Below, one piece after another: positions 19,064 through 27,759 of a DNA stretch of 64,000 nt. The translations under genes and the position numbers were made by a program. Below the pieces are notes generated by a model. That model was not told the DNA's origin and ran no database searches. It saw only the letters and a program-made list of their open reading frames with translations. Source of the stretch: Paramesorhizobium deserti (GTDB lineage: Bacteria; Pseudomonadota; Alphaproteobacteria; Rhizobiales; Rhizobiaceae); contig NZ_LNTU01000001.1 of NCBI RefSeq assembly GCF_001558695.1, forward strand, positions 1,240,001 through 1,304,000, in the 5' to 3' direction. How positions within the stretch are numbered: the stretch's first letter is position 1; each line of letters begins with the position of its first letter.

Positions 19064-20346
19064 TGGCGGTCGAGATCGTCACCTTCGGCTGCCGCCTCAA
19101 TACCTATGAATCCGAGGTGATGAAGCGCGAGGCCGACGCCGCGGGCCTTGGAGAGCTTCAGGGTGGCGCGATCGTCTTCAATACATGCGCCGTAACAGGC
19201 GAAGCCGTCCGGCAGGCGCGCCAAGCGATCCGCAAGGCGCGCCGCGAAAATCCTGATGCGCGCATTATCGTGACAGGTTGCGCGGCGCAAACCGGCGCGG
19301 ACGATTTTGCCGCCATGGGCGAGGTCGACCTCGTTCTCGGCAACGAGGAAAAGCTAAAATCCAACTCCTACCGGATGCTGCCGGATTTCGGCGTCAACCA
19401 GTTCGAGAAAGTCCGCGTCAACGACATCTTCGAGGTTCGCGAGACGGCGAGCCACATGGTCGACGCCATCGAAGGCCGCGCCCGCGCCTTCGTGCAGGTG
19501 CAGAACGGCTGCGACCACCGCTGCACCTTCTGCATCATTCCCTATGGCCGCGGCAATTCGCGCTCGGTGCCGATGGGCGCGGTGGTTGAGCAGGTGAAGC
19601 GCCTCGTCGGCAATGGCTACGCGGAAGTGGTGCTGACCGGCGTCGACATGACGAGCTACGGCCCCGACCTGCCGGGGAACCTGCGCCTTGGCAAGCTGGT
19701 GAAGACGATCCTCGCGCAAGTGCCTGATCTCCAGCGCCTGCGCCTTTCCTCGATCGATTCCATCGAGGCCGATGACGATCTGATGGATGCACTGGCCAAT
19801 GAAAAGCGCCTGATGCCGCATCTGCATTTGTCGCTGCAGGCTGGTGACGACATGATCCTGAAGCGCATGAAACGCCGGCATCTGCGCGAGGATTCCATCC
19901 GCTTCTGTGAAACGGTGCGCCAGATCAGGCCGGATATCGTCTTCGGCGCAGATATCATCGCCGGTTTTCCGACCGAAACGGACGAGATGTTCGAGAATTC
20001 GCTGAAGATCGTGGAAGAATGCGGGCTGACGCACCTCCACGTCTTCCCGTTTTCCCCGCGCGAGGGCACGCCCGCCGCGCGCATGCCGCAGGTGGCCCGC
20101 CAGATCGTCAAAGAACGCGCCGCGCGGCTGCGGGCGGAAGGCGACCGCGCCTATGCGGCGCATCTCAAGAAGCTTGAGGGCACGGTGCAGAAGATCCTCG
20201 TCGAGCGCGAGGGCATCGGTCGCACCGAGGGCTTCACGCTGACCGCCCTCGATGGCGGCGAGCTTGGCGGAATCGTCGAGCGGCGGATCGTCGGGCACGA
20301 CGGCGACAAGCTGATTGCAGCTCCGGCCGATCGCCAGGCGGCTTAA
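19063..20346 (+). CDS. mtaB: tRNA ct6A37/t6A37 methylthiotransferase MtaB
   Basis: Radical SAM enzyme that adds a methylthio group to C2 of t6A at position 37 of ANN-decoding tRNAs. 427 residues: an N-terminal [4Fe-4S] domain with C10, C42 and C73, the radical SAM CDHRCTFC (C150, C154, C157), and a short C-terminal TRAM-like domain. The absence of the MiaB-type extra motifs and the motif NGCDHRCTFCIIPYGRG favour MtaB over RimO/MiaB. It is coupled to dapF and 18 bases upstream of ftsY. Confidence 0.92.
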   Translation: MAVEIVTFGCRLNTYESEVMKREADAAGLGELQGGAIVFNTCAVTGEAVRQARQAIRKARRENPDARIIVTGCAAQTGADDFAAMGEVDLVLGNEEKLKSNSYRMLPDFGVNQFEKVRVNDIFEVRETASHMVDAIEGRARAFVQVQNGCDHRCTFCIIPYGRGNSRSVPMGAVVEQVKRLVGNGYAEVVLTGVDMTSYGPDLPGNLRLGKLVKTILAQVPDLQRLRLSSIDSIEADDDLMDALANEKRLMPHLHLSLQAGDDMILKRMKRRHLREDSIRFCETVRQIRPDIVFGADIIAGFPTETDEMFENSLKIVEECGLTHLHVFPFSPREGTPAARMPQVARQIVKERAARLRAEGDRAYAAHLKKLEGTVQKILVEREGIGRTEGFTLTALDGGELGGIVERRIVGHDGDKLIAAPADRQAA

Positions 20347-20364
20347 CCAACAGAAACGGCATTC

Positions 20365-21855
20365 ATGGCTCTCGAATTCATCAAGAAGATATTTTCCTTC
20401 GGCAAGAAGGAAGTCGAGGAGGTACCCGTCGAGGGCGCTTCCGATACTGCGCCTGAAGCTGAAGCACCGGCTCCGGAACCGGCAGCGACCATAGAAAAGG
20501 CCGAAGCTCAGCCGGAAGCACCGGCTGAACGCGCGGAGATCCCCAAAGAGCCGAAGACCGAAGAGGCGGCTATCGAGCCTGAAATCGAGATCGAGGAACA
20601 GGTCGGACAGTCTGCGGAAGAAGATCATCCGCAAGAGCCGATGGAACCTGTTGCCGAGGTGGCTCCCCCTCAAGAAGAAAAAATAGCCGAACCCAAGCTG
20701 CCGGAGCTGGAGCCCGAGCCGGCAGAGCGCCGGGTCGCGGAAGTCGAAATTCCGATTGAAACCCCGCCCGCTGTCGAGCCGCCGGTTGAATCTCAGCCGG
20801 AAGCAACACCTGATATTGTCGAGCCGGAGCCGGCTCCCGAACCGGTTGCACCGAAGCCGCAACCGAAAAAGGTCGCGGTCGGAAAATCGGTCGAGGCCCG
20901 CGAAGAGGAAACGGCACCGTCTGCCGAACCCGAGAAGAAGGCGACATGGTTCGAGCGCCTGCGCAAGGGCCTGTCGCGCTCCTCGCAGCAGCTCGGCGAT
21001 TCCATTGGCGGCATCTTCACCAAGCGCAAGCTCGATGAAGACACGCTCCAGGACCTCGAAGACGTGCTGATCCAGGCCGATCTCGGGCTGGAGACGGCGA
21101 TGCGCATTACCGATGCGCTGGCCTCCGGACGCTACGGCAAGGACATCGCCACCGACGAGGTGCGCTCCATCATGAGCGCCGAGATCGAGAAGGTGCTGGC
21201 CCCGGTGGCCAAGCCGCTGGAGCTCGACCTTTCGCACAAGCCGCACGTCATTCTGGTGGTCGGCGTCAACGGCACCGGCAAGACCACCACCATCGGCAAA
21301 CTCGCCGCAAAGCTTACCGCCGGCGGTCTCAAGGTGATGCTCGCGGCCGGCGATACCTTCCGTGCCGCGGCCATCGAGCAATTGCACATCTGGGGCGAGC
21401 GCACCGGCGCGCCAGTCGTCTCCTCGAAACTCGGGGCGGATGCGGCGGGGCTCGCCTATGATGCCTGGGAAAAGGCCAAGGAAGCGGGCAGCGACGTGCT
21501 GATCATCGACACCGCCGGCCGCCTGCAGAACAAGGCCGAGCTGATGGACGAATTGGCGAAGATCGTCCGCGTTCTCGGCAAGAACGACCCGGAAGCGCCG
21601 CATACCGTGCTGCAGACGCTTGACGCGACCACCGGGCAGAACGCGCTCAACCAGGTCGAGATCTTTAGAAATGTCGCCGGCGTCAACGGTCTGGTCATGA
21701 CGAAGCTCGACGGCACGGCGCGCGGCGGCATCCTCGTCGCCATCTCGGCGAAGCATAAATTGCCGGTCTATTTCATCGGCGTCGGCGAGCAGGTCGACGA
21801 TCTCGAACCCTTTGCCGCGCAGGACTTCGCCCGCGCAATCGCAGGAGTGGCATGA
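20365..21855 (+). CDS. ftsY: Signal recognition particle receptor FtsY
   Basis: GTPase that docks ribosome-SRP complexes at the membrane for co-translational insertion. 496 residues: a long acidic, Pro/Glu-rich N-terminal A domain (about residues 12-190), then the N domain (WFERLRKGLSRSSQQLGDS) and G domain with GVNGTGKTT (300-308), DTFRAAA, DTAGR and TKLDGTARGG. The A domain is longer than usual in short FtsY forms but typical of alphaproteobacteria. yciB starts immediately after its stop. Confidence 0.97.
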   Translation: MALEFIKKIFSFGKKEVEEVPVEGASDTAPEAEAPAPEPAATIEKAEAQPEAPAERAEIPKEPKTEEAAIEPEIEIEEQVGQSAEEDHPQEPMEPVAEVAPPQEEKIAEPKLPELEPEPAERRVAEVEIPIETPPAVEPPVESQPEATPDIVEPEPAPEPVAPKPQPKKVAVGKSVEAREEETAPSAEPEKKATWFERLRKGLSRSSQQLGDSIGGIFTKRKLDEDTLQDLEDVLIQADLGLETAMRITDALASGRYGKDIATDEVRSIMSAEIEKVLAPVAKPLELDLSHKPHVILVVGVNGTGKTTTIGKLAAKLTAGGLKVMLAAGDTFRAAAIEQLHIWGERTGAPVVSSKLGADAAGLAYDAWEKAKEAGSDVLIIDTAGRLQNKAELMDELAKIVRVLGKNDPEAPHTVLQTLDATTGQNALNQVEIFRNVAGVNGLVMTKLDGTARGGILVAISAKHKLPVYFIGVGEQVDDLEPFAAQDFARAIAGVA

Positions 21856-22551
21856 ATGGAACATCCGATCTTCGAACGCGATCCTTCCGACCCGGCAACC
21901 CAGTCGGACCCCATCCGCAAGGAGGTGCCGCCGCTCCTGAAGCTGGCGCTGGAGCTTGGCCCCCTGCTCGTCTTCTTCTTCGCCAACGCGCGTGGCGAGT
22001 GGTTGCTGGAGCGTTTTCCCGCTTTGGGCGTGATCGGCGGACCGATCTTCATCGCCACCGCCCTTTTTATGGCGGCAACCGTTCTGGCGCTTGCCGTTTC
22101 ATGGGCGATGACCCGCACGCTGCCGATCATGCCGCTCGTCTCCGGCATCGTCGTGCTCGCCTTCGGCGCGCTGACGCTCTGGCTGCACAATGACACCTTC
22201 ATCAAGATGAAGCCCACCATCGTCAACACGCTGTTCGGCGTGGTGCTGCTCGGTGGGCTCGCCTTCGGCAAATCGCTTCTTGGCTACGTCTTCGACCAGG
22301 CTTTCAAACTCGATGCGGAGGGCTGGCGCAAGCTGACCCTGCGCTGGGGCCTGTTTTTCCTGGTTCTGGCCGTCTTGAACGAAGTGGTCTGGCGCAATTT
22401 CTCCACCGATACATGGGTCGCCTTCAAGGTATGGGGCATCATGCCGATCACCATCGCTTTCACCCTTTCGCAGATGCGTCTCATCATGCAGCACTCGCTC
22501 GAGCCAAAAGAAGATGAAAAGTTGACTCCCAGACAGGAAAAGCAACCTTGA
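21856..22551 (+). CDS. yciB: Inner-membrane septation protein YciB/IspZ family
   Basis: Polytopic inner-membrane protein of 231 residues with about five to six hydrophobic segments and the family motifs [38 protein letters not shown] and [19 protein letters not shown]. The family has been linked to septation and envelope integrity but its molecular role is unclear. It starts directly after the ftsY stop (no gap), consistent with coupling. Confidence 0.93.
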   Translation: MEHPIFERDPSDPATQSDPIRKEVPPLLKLALELGPLLVFFFANARGEWLLERFPALGVIGGPIFIATALFMAATVLALAVSWAMTRTLPIMPLVSGIVVLAFGALTLWLHNDTFIKMKPTIVNTLFGVVLLGGLAFGKSLLGYVFDQAFKLDAEGWRKLTLRWGLFFLVLAVLNEVVWRNFSTDTWVAFKVWGIMPITIAFTLSQMRLIMQHSLEPKEDEKLTPRQEKQP

Positions 22552-22673
22552 ATTGTGGCGATTACGGAAACATCGAGCAACATTCGTCCATAATCTTTCC
22601 ATTTTCGAAGCGAAGTGCTGCCGTTTTCGGTTGAGATAAATCCGCTTATCGCGTGGTTGCGGAGCTCGGGGAC

Positions 22674-23108
22674 ATGAAAACAGCACTTATCGTCATGACG
22701 CTCATGGGGTGCGACTGCGACGCCAAGCAGTGCGAATTTATCCGCACGGCGGATGCCGGCTGGACCAGTATGCAGGATTGCGAGAAGGATCTGGCGCGCG
22801 AGATCAAGAGCGGCAGGGACGTGGCCTATCCGCTGATCACCGCAGCCTGCCGGCCCGCGGGCCCGTCCGGCCAGCATCTCCTGGCCTCGGTGAGCCCGAA
22901 GATCACCGTTCCCTCCCATATCGGCGACAGGCCGACGTTTCACGCTGCGACCGGCGTCCCGGTCGAATCCCGGGTTGTCCTGGCGAAGCGCTCCCGCTTC
23001 GGCTACCAGACCGTGACCGATACCGTTGACAGGGCCGTCACCGGCACCGTTTCGGTAGCCAGCCGTGCCGCTGGCTGGGTCAGGCAATACGCCCTGCTCG
23101 GCTACTAG
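22674..23108 (+). CDS. Conserved hypothetical protein, Cys-rich N-terminus
   Basis: 144 residues. The first part MKTALIVMTLMGCDCDAKQC is weakly hydrophobic, followed by four further cysteines up to residue 60 (CEF, DCEKD, ACRP), then a Ser/Thr/Val-rich C-terminal half (VTDTVDRAVTGTVSVASRA). ATG 22674 is preceded by GGAG; a longer frame from 22653 is less likely. I do not recognise the family; similar small proteins are common beside ftsY/yciB in Hyphomicrobiales. A periplasmic or membrane-linked location is possible but unproven. Confidence 0.65.
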   Translation: MKTALIVMTLMGCDCDAKQCEFIRTADAGWTSMQDCEKDLAREIKSGRDVAYPLITAACRPAGPSGQHLLASVSPKITVPSHIGDRPTFHAATGVPVESRVVLAKRSRFGYQTVTDTVDRAVTGTVSVASRAAGWVRQYALLGY

Positions 23109-23228
23109 GCCAAACCGGTCGCAAAACTGTTTCTTGCGGAAACGGCCGTCCCGCGCTCTTATGGGCGCGGCGCGGCTTGATCCGTTTTGGCGTTTGCAGA
23201 TGCCGGGCCAGAAGACTGGAATTTGCAA

Positions 23229-24020
23229 ATGGTACAATCAATGCCCCCTCTGCCCCGGCTCGATATCGAGCAGTTCATCTGCCGCAGCGATAATTTCGGT
23301 GTCCTGATCCATGATCCGGAAAGCGGCCTCACCGCTTCCATCGACGCGCCGGAGGAAGCGCCCATCCTGGCGGCGCTGAAGCGGCGTGGCTGGGAGCTCG
23401 ATTTCATCTTCACCACCCATCATCATCCCGACCATGTCGAAGCCAATCTGTCGCTCAAGCAGAGATACGGCCTGACCATCATCGGCCCGGAATCCGAGAA
23501 AGCTTCGATCCCTGGCATCGATATCACCGTCTCCGATGGCGAGCGTTTTGATTTCGGCCGCTTCGCGGTCGAGGCGATCGCCACCCCCGGCCATACGGCG
23601 GGCGAAATCTCCTATTATCTGCCGCAGGCGCAGGTGGCATTCACCGGCGATACGCTGTTCGCGCTGGGCTGCGGCCGGCTATTCGAGGGCACGCCGGCGA
23701 CGATGTTCCGCTCGCTGTCGCGCCTCGTCGCCCTGCCGGGCGATACCGCGGTCTATTGCGGCCATGAATACACCGAAAGCAACGCCCGTTTTGCCCTGAC
23801 GATCGATCCGGAAAACCCAGCATTGAAGGAGCGCGCGAGGGAGATTGCCCGGCTGCGCGAGGCGGGCAGACCGACGCTGCCGACGACCATCGCGCTTGAG
23901 ATGGCGACCAATCCCTTCCTGCGCTGGCATGACCCGCGCATCCGCGCCCGGCTGGGCATGCAGGGCGCTTCCGACGAGGAGGTTTTCGCCGAAATCCGCA
24001 AGCGCAAGGACAATTTCTGA
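23229..24020 (+). CDS. gloB: Hydroxyacylglutathione hydrolase (glyoxalase II)
   Basis: Hydrolyses S-lactoylglutathione to lactate and glutathione in methylglyoxal detoxification. 263 residues of metallo-beta-lactamase fold: dinuclear metal motif THHHPDH (63-69), further ligands in TPGHTAGE and [13 protein letters not shown], and the C-terminal HAGH domain with [14 protein letters not shown] and R-K-KDNF end, where the substrate-binding basic residues lie. ATG 23229 is preferred over 23187 by family alignment. Confidence 0.94.
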   Translation: MVQSMPPLPRLDIEQFICRSDNFGVLIHDPESGLTASIDAPEEAPILAALKRRGWELDFIFTTHHHPDHVEANLSLKQRYGLTIIGPESEKASIPGIDITVSDGERFDFGRFAVEAIATPGHTAGEISYYLPQAQVAFTGDTLFALGCGRLFEGTPATMFRSLSRLVALPGDTAVYCGHEYTESNARFALTIDPENPALKERAREIARLREAGRPTLPTTIALEMATNPFLRWHDPRIRARLGMQGASDEEVFAEIRKRKDNF

Positions 24021-24171
24021 TAGCGCTGACGCTCAGGCGATCCGCACGCCATCCGCATCCGGCAGGCGGGGTCATTCGAATTGTCGGAAGCGGGCTCCTT
24101 CCGGATTGAATCCGGCTTTCCTTGCTGGCGGCTCCGCCGTAATGGAGACCTGACAAACTGGAGGAACTGCA

Positions 24172-24633
24172 GTGCTCCGCCTGATCTTCACAGCCGCCTT
24201 GATCCTGTGGCCCGTTCTGACCCTGCTGACGGCTGCTCCCGCCGCGGCACAGGCCTCGCTCGAAACGCAGGCCGAGGTGAACGCCTTTCCGCTCACCGAG
24301 GATTTTCTCACCCGGATGGAGGCCATACAGACCGAGCTCCAGGCGCTCGACCTCACCGGTCAGGAGGGCGATGCAGATGCAGGGCAACCGGTAACGCTCG
24401 ACTCCTTGACGGCCGGTGTCGAAGCCAAACCGCAGGTCATGACTGTCCTGTCGAAGCATCAGGTGAAGCCGCGCGACTATATCGTCGGCTATTTCGCATT
24501 GATGAGCAGCCTTGCCGCCGCCGAATCTGAGGACGAGCCGCAGCTGATCGACGAACTGGGAAAGGTCAATCCCGAGCATCTCGCGTTCGGCAGGGAATAC
24601 AAGGCGCGGATCCAGCAATTGATCGGCGAATGA
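24172..24633 (+). CDS. Secreted hypothetical protein
   Basis: 153 residues starting at GTG 24172, seven bases after a strong GGAGGA ribosome site. An N-terminal signal peptide is clear (LIFTAALILWPVLTLLTAAP then AAAQA, cleavage near residue 27). The mature part is acidic and helical, with no cysteine and no recognised domain. It converges on the EamA gene with three bases between stops. Function unknown. Confidence 0.75.
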   Translation: MLRLIFTAALILWPVLTLLTAAPAAAQASLETQAEVNAFPLTEDFLTRMEAIQTELQALDLTGQEGDADAGQPVTLDSLTAGVEAKPQVMTVLSKHQVKPRDYIVGYFALMSSLAAAESEDEPQLIDELGKVNPEHLAFGREYKARIQQLIGE

Positions 24634-24636
24634 ACC

Positions 24637-25530
24637 TTATGCCGGCTCAATGGCCTGATTGCGCCGTTTCGACAGGATCATATCCTTGGCCGCCAGCACG
24701 GCACCGAAGGTGATGAGAAGACAGGCGGCGAGGATGCGCAAGGACGGCTCCGCCGATCCGGCAAGGATCAGCACCAGTGTCGAGAGCAACGGCGCCGCAT
24801 AGCTCGCCGCTCCCAGCACCTGGATATTGCCGCGCTTGACGCCGAAATCCCAGGCGTAGAAGGCGGCACCGACAGGCAGAAGGCCCAGCCCTGCCACAGC
24901 AAGCCATTGCGTTGCCGTCTCCGGCCAGACGGTCTGCTCCAGCGCCAGATGGCAGACAAGCGACAGAATGGCGGTAACCGCGCAGAAGCCGGTGACGGCA
25001 TCGGTTGGCACGGCGGCAAAACGGCGCGACATGAGCGAATAGGTCGACCAGGTGAGCGCGCAGAGCGCGGCCATGGCATAGCCGAAGAGATATTTCGCCT
25101 CAAAGCCGATCCCCCCGCTCTTGGTGACAATCAGCGCCGTGCCGGCGAGGCCGAAAAGTGTTCCGACGACATGATACCAGGCCAGCCTTTCGCCCGGCAT
25201 CAGCGCCGAGCCGACGACAATCAGAAGCGGCCAGAGATAGGCGATCAGGCTCGCTTCGACGGCCGGAGCATGGCGCAGCGCCGTAAAATAGAGGAAATGG
25301 TAGCCGAAAAGGCCGAGCGTGCCGAGCAGCCAGACCGTCGGCGGCTGCTTCAGATGCCGCGCCGCACCCGGACGCCATAGCCAGGAGACGAGGCCAAGGC
25401 TGGTGCCGATGGTGAAGGTCATGGCGGTGAGCTGGAAAGGCGGCACCTTGCCGGAGGCGTCGGTGAACAGCGCCAGGAGCGCCCACATGACGACGGCCGA
25501 AAAGCCGATCAGCGTCGCCAGTCTTACCAT
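24637..25530 (-). CDS. EamA/DMT-family exporter (YddG-like)
   Basis: Inner-membrane transporter of the drug/metabolite superfamily. 297 residues with about ten hydrophobic segments arranged as two EamA repeats (roughly 1-140 and 150-285). FGYHFLYFTALRHAPAVEASLIAYLWPLL is represented here by its ends and is typical of YddG-like aromatic amino acid exporters, so an amino acid or small metabolite is the likely substrate. No transcription partner is seen. Confidence 0.85.
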   Translation of the reverse strand: MVRLATLIGFSAVVMWALLALFTDASGKVPPFQLTAMTFTIGTSLGLVSWLWRPGAARHLKQPPTVWLLGTLGLFGYHFLYFTALRHAPAVEASLIAYLWPLLIVVGSALMPGERLAWYHVVGTLFGLAGTALIVTKSGGIGFEAKYLFGYAMAALCALTWSTYSLMSRRFAAVPTDAVTGFCAVTAILSLVCHLALEQTVWPETATQWLAVAGLGLLPVGAAFYAWDFGVKRGNIQVLGAASYAAPLLSTLVLILAGSAEPSLRILAACLLITFGAVLAAKDMILSKRRNQAIEPA

Positions 25531-25566
25531 GTCAGCGCCTCCCGGCGGGAGGGGCCCGCCCGTTAA

Positions 25567-26373
25567 TCAGTTTATCTTTTCGAACCGGTTCGCAAAAACC
25601 GAAACAGTACCGATCTGCGTGCCGATGCTGGCGGCAACCGGGGCATAGATACCGGAATCGCCGAGGGAAGCAAACGAGATACTGATCTTGCTCTTGTTCT
25701 TGAGATATTCGATCGCTTCCTTGCCCTTCTGGTAGCCAGAGATCGGCACGAATTTGACAGAGCAGGTCACGGCATCGCCCTTGAAGCCCTTGGTGGTGAA
25801 AGGCTTTATTCCCGCATAGGACAATTGAAGGTCGGCGCGGGTTTGGCCATCGAAAATATGCAGCGTGCGCCCGCAGACCGATTTGAGATCGGTGGCCCGG
25901 ATCATCAGGCCGCTCAGGGGGTCGGCGACGGATTTGAGATCGTTCGGCCCTGTTTCGACCCATGGGGCGCGCTTTTTGACAGGCGGCGTGTTTTCCACCT
26001 GCGAAACGGTGCCGTCGCCGGAAAAATCGATGACGGTGCGTTTGTTCTTCTTGCCGTTCTTATACTTTACCTCATAGGAGGCCGGCACGACACTCGCACC
26101 CGACGCGGAACCGGTGACGCGGATCGTTCCGTCGGTCTTGTCGAAGATGCGCGCCACGCCGGAGCTCGACAGCTTTCCCGAGAGGTCGTAACTGCCGTCA
26201 TTCACCTTCGTTTCGAAGCCGGATTTGGCGATATTGAGTCCGAATATCGAGACCTCATACCAGGTCCGGTAGGTTTCGGCCGCAAACGCCGAATTTGCGG
26301 CAAAGGCAAGAGCCAGACCACTGATCATTGCTGTTGCGCCCGCACGGCGCAGAATGCCCATCGACGACGCCAT
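25567..26373 (-). CDS. Periplasmic DUF3108 protein
   Basis: 268 residues with a signal peptide (ATAMISGLALAFAANSAFAA, cleavage near residue 32) and the DUF3108 pattern, a beta-rich fold that begins YRTWYEVSIFGLNIAKSGFE and contains DPLSGLMI. Two cysteines remain in the mature part and could form a disulfide. The family is widespread in alphaproteobacteria and of unknown function; an envelope role is likely from the signal peptide. Confidence 0.85.
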   Translation of the reverse strand: MASSMGILRRAGATAMISGLALAFAANSAFAAETYRTWYEVSIFGLNIAKSGFETKVNDGSYDLSGKLSSSGVARIFDKTDGTIRVTGSASGASVVPASYEVKYKNGKKNKRTVIDFSGDGTVSQVENTPPVKKRAPWVETGPNDLKSVADPLSGLMIRATDLKSVCGRTLHIFDGQTRADLQLSYAGIKPFTTKGFKGDAVTCSVKFVPISGYQKGKEAIEYLKNKSKISISFASLGDSGIYAPVAASIGTQIGTVSVFANRFEKIN

Positions 26374-26687
26374 ACTTCCCTCGCTCCGCGGCCCAAAGCC
26401 GCTCTACGCCCTTGAATTGTTGTCCAATAGAAGAAAATAGGCGAAGTTATGATGAGAAAAGACAAGTTGAGCGAACCGGCAAGCACCGGATCGGGGCCAA
26501 AAATGGCGGCATCCCCGAAAGCGCTTGACGCGGACAGCACCTCACACTATAGAAACGCGACTTTCCCATAAGGCCGCCTGTCCGAAGAATGCGCGCCCGC
26601 AGCCCCGCATCGTTGTAATGCGTTTATGCGAGAGAGTTTATCGGACACCGGGCCGGGGCCTGATAACAGAATTTGAAGGTGAGACCA
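26374..26687. other. Intergenic region DUF3108-rpmB
   Basis: Divergent promoter region of 314 bases. It contains the clear rpmB promoter at 26525-26553 and a 40-codon open frame (26449-26571) that overlaps that promoter and is probably not a gene. No repeat was recognised. Confidence 0.5.
26525..26553 (+). promoter_or_regulatory. Sigma-70 type promoter of rpmB
   Basis: TTGACG (26525-26530) and TATAGA (26548-26553) are separated by exactly 17 bases. Transcription would begin near 26560, leaving a leader of about 128 bases before rpmB. Confidence 0.7.
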
Positions 26688-26984
26688 ATGTCCCGCGCTT
26701 GTGAATTGACCGGAAAATCGGTCCAGTACGGCAACAATGTCAGCCACGCGAACAACAAGACGCGTCGCCGCTTCCTGCCGAATCTCTGCGATGTCACGCT
26801 GATGTCCGAAGCCCTCGGACAGAGCTACCGTCTGCGTGTTTCCGCTAACGCCCTGCGTTCGGTCGAGCATCGCGGCGGCCTCGACGCCTTCCTGACCAAG
26901 GCCGACGACAAGGAACTGTCGCAGCGCGCCCGTCTCCTGAAGCGTCAGATCGCCAAGAAGCTGGCTGAAGCCGCCGCCGCCTGA
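26688..26984 (+). CDS. rpmB: 50S ribosomal protein L28
   Basis: Structural protein of the large subunit. 98 residues, beginning [20 protein letters not shown] with the L28 core [15 protein letters not shown], and with the longer C-terminal tail typical of alphaproteobacteria ([16 protein letters not shown]). ATG 26688 is supported by AAGGTGAG upstream. It has its own promoter and a strong terminator. Confidence 0.97.
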   Translation: MSRACELTGKSVQYGNNVSHANNKTRRRFLPNLCDVTLMSEALGQSYRLRVSANALRSVEHRGGLDAFLTKADDKELSQRARLLKRQIAKKLAEAAAA

Positions 26985-27008
26985 TCGCCGGCTGTGACGG
27001 ATTAGACC

Positions 27009-27038
27009 GGGGCCGGCTTTTGTCGGCCCTTAGTTTTT
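27009..27038 (+). terminator. Rho-independent terminator of rpmB
   Basis: GGGCCG (27010-27015) pairs with CGGCCC (27024-27029) around an eight-base loop and is followed by TTAGTTTTT. Confidence 0.75.
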
Positions 27039-27047
27039 GGTTTAGCC

Positions 27048-27091
27048 GCATGATCCTATCCGGAAAGCCTGAAACTTTTCGGGATCGTGCT
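27048..27091. repeat. Palindromic repeat, family B
   Basis: A hairpin-forming element GCATGATCCTATCC...CTTTTCGGGATCGTGC. Other copies are at 45280-45323, 56097-56140 and degenerate ones at 45659-45700 and 61702-61728. This copy ends seven bases before the riboswitch candidate. Confidence 0.8.
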
Positions 27092-27097
27092 CTGGTG

Positions 27098-27126
27098 CTG
27101 GTTCCATCACCCAGGATAAAAAAATG
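27098..27126 (+). promoter_or_regulatory. preQ1-I type riboswitch candidate pairing with the start codon
   Basis: P1: CTGG (27098-27101) pairs with CCAG (27111-27114). The loop is TTCCATCAC, followed after P1 by GAT and six A residues. Loop bases CAT (27105-27107) can pair with ATG 27124-27126, making the P2 pseudoknot of class I preQ1 aptamers. GGTTC, ACCC and AAAAAA match the conserved segments of that class in the same order (compare B. subtilis queC leader). A ribosome site AGGA (27113-27116) overlaps the P1 3' strand. The downstream gene is a queuosine-precursor transporter, the expected target. Confidence 0.72.
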
Positions 27127-27759
27127 AGCGATATGCGTCCTCTCCTCCCCGCCATCCTTTCCATGTGCGCGATCGTCGCCGCATCGAATGTGCTCGTCCA
27201 GTATCCCTTCAACCATTTCGGTCTGCACGAAATACTGACATGGGGAGCGTTGACCTATCCCGTCGCTTTCTTCGTCAATGATCTGACCAATCGCCGCTTC
27301 GGTCCGGCCGCCGCCCGCAAGGTGGTCTATGCCGGTTTCGTGCTCGGGGTCATCATGTCGATCTGGCTCGCCACCCCCCGCATCGCCATTGCCTCCGGCA
27401 GCGCCTTTCTCCTGGCCCAGCTGATCGACATAACGGTGTTCGACCGCCTGCGCCGGCAGGAATGGTGGAAGGCGCCGTTCGCTGGAACCATGTTCGGCTC
27501 GGTTCTCGACACGGCGCTCTTCTTCTCTGTCGCCTTTGCCGCGCAATTTGCCTGGATCGATGCGATGACGGGCATGCCGGATGCGTCGCTCGCCTTCCCT
27601 GTGGCTTTTTTCGGCACGCAGATCCCGCTCTGGATGTCTCTCGCCCTTGGCGATTTCCTGGTGAAGACCGCCATGGGTATCCTTATGCTAGCTCCCTACG
27701 GAATGGTCCTCGCGATCTTCCACCCGGCTATTTATTCCGCCAGCCGGAACTCCAAATAG
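27124..27759 (+). CDS. Queuosine precursor transporter, VUT/YhhQ family
   Basis: Inner-membrane protein that takes up preQ0/preQ1 for queuosine modification of tRNA in organisms that salvage. 211 residues with about six hydrophobic segments; the family sequence YPVAFFVNDLTNRRFGPAAA (short VUT motif) and the Gly/Asp-rich GTMFGSVLDTALFFSVAF are present. Start 27124 is the codon inside the riboswitch; ATG 27133 is a weaker alternative. The last 28 bases overlap the convergent esterase gene. Confidence 0.9.
   Translation: MSDMRPLLPAILSMCAIVAASNVLVQYPFNHFGLHEILTWGALTYPVAFFVNDLTNRRFGPAAARKVVYAGFVLGVIMSIWLATPRIAIASGSAFLLAQLIDITVFDRLRRQEWWKAPFAGTMFGSVLDTALFFSVAFAAQFAWIDAMTGMPDASLAFPVAFFGTQIPLWMSLALGDFLVKTAMGILMLAPYGMVLAIFHPAIYSASRNSK

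Noticed and set aside
26449-26571. 40-codon open frame starting MMRKDKLSEPASTGSG
   Set aside because: It covers the rpmB -35/-10 boxes, has only a weak ribosome site and its third-base composition is less GC-rich than in the real genes. Could be reconsidered with proteomics.
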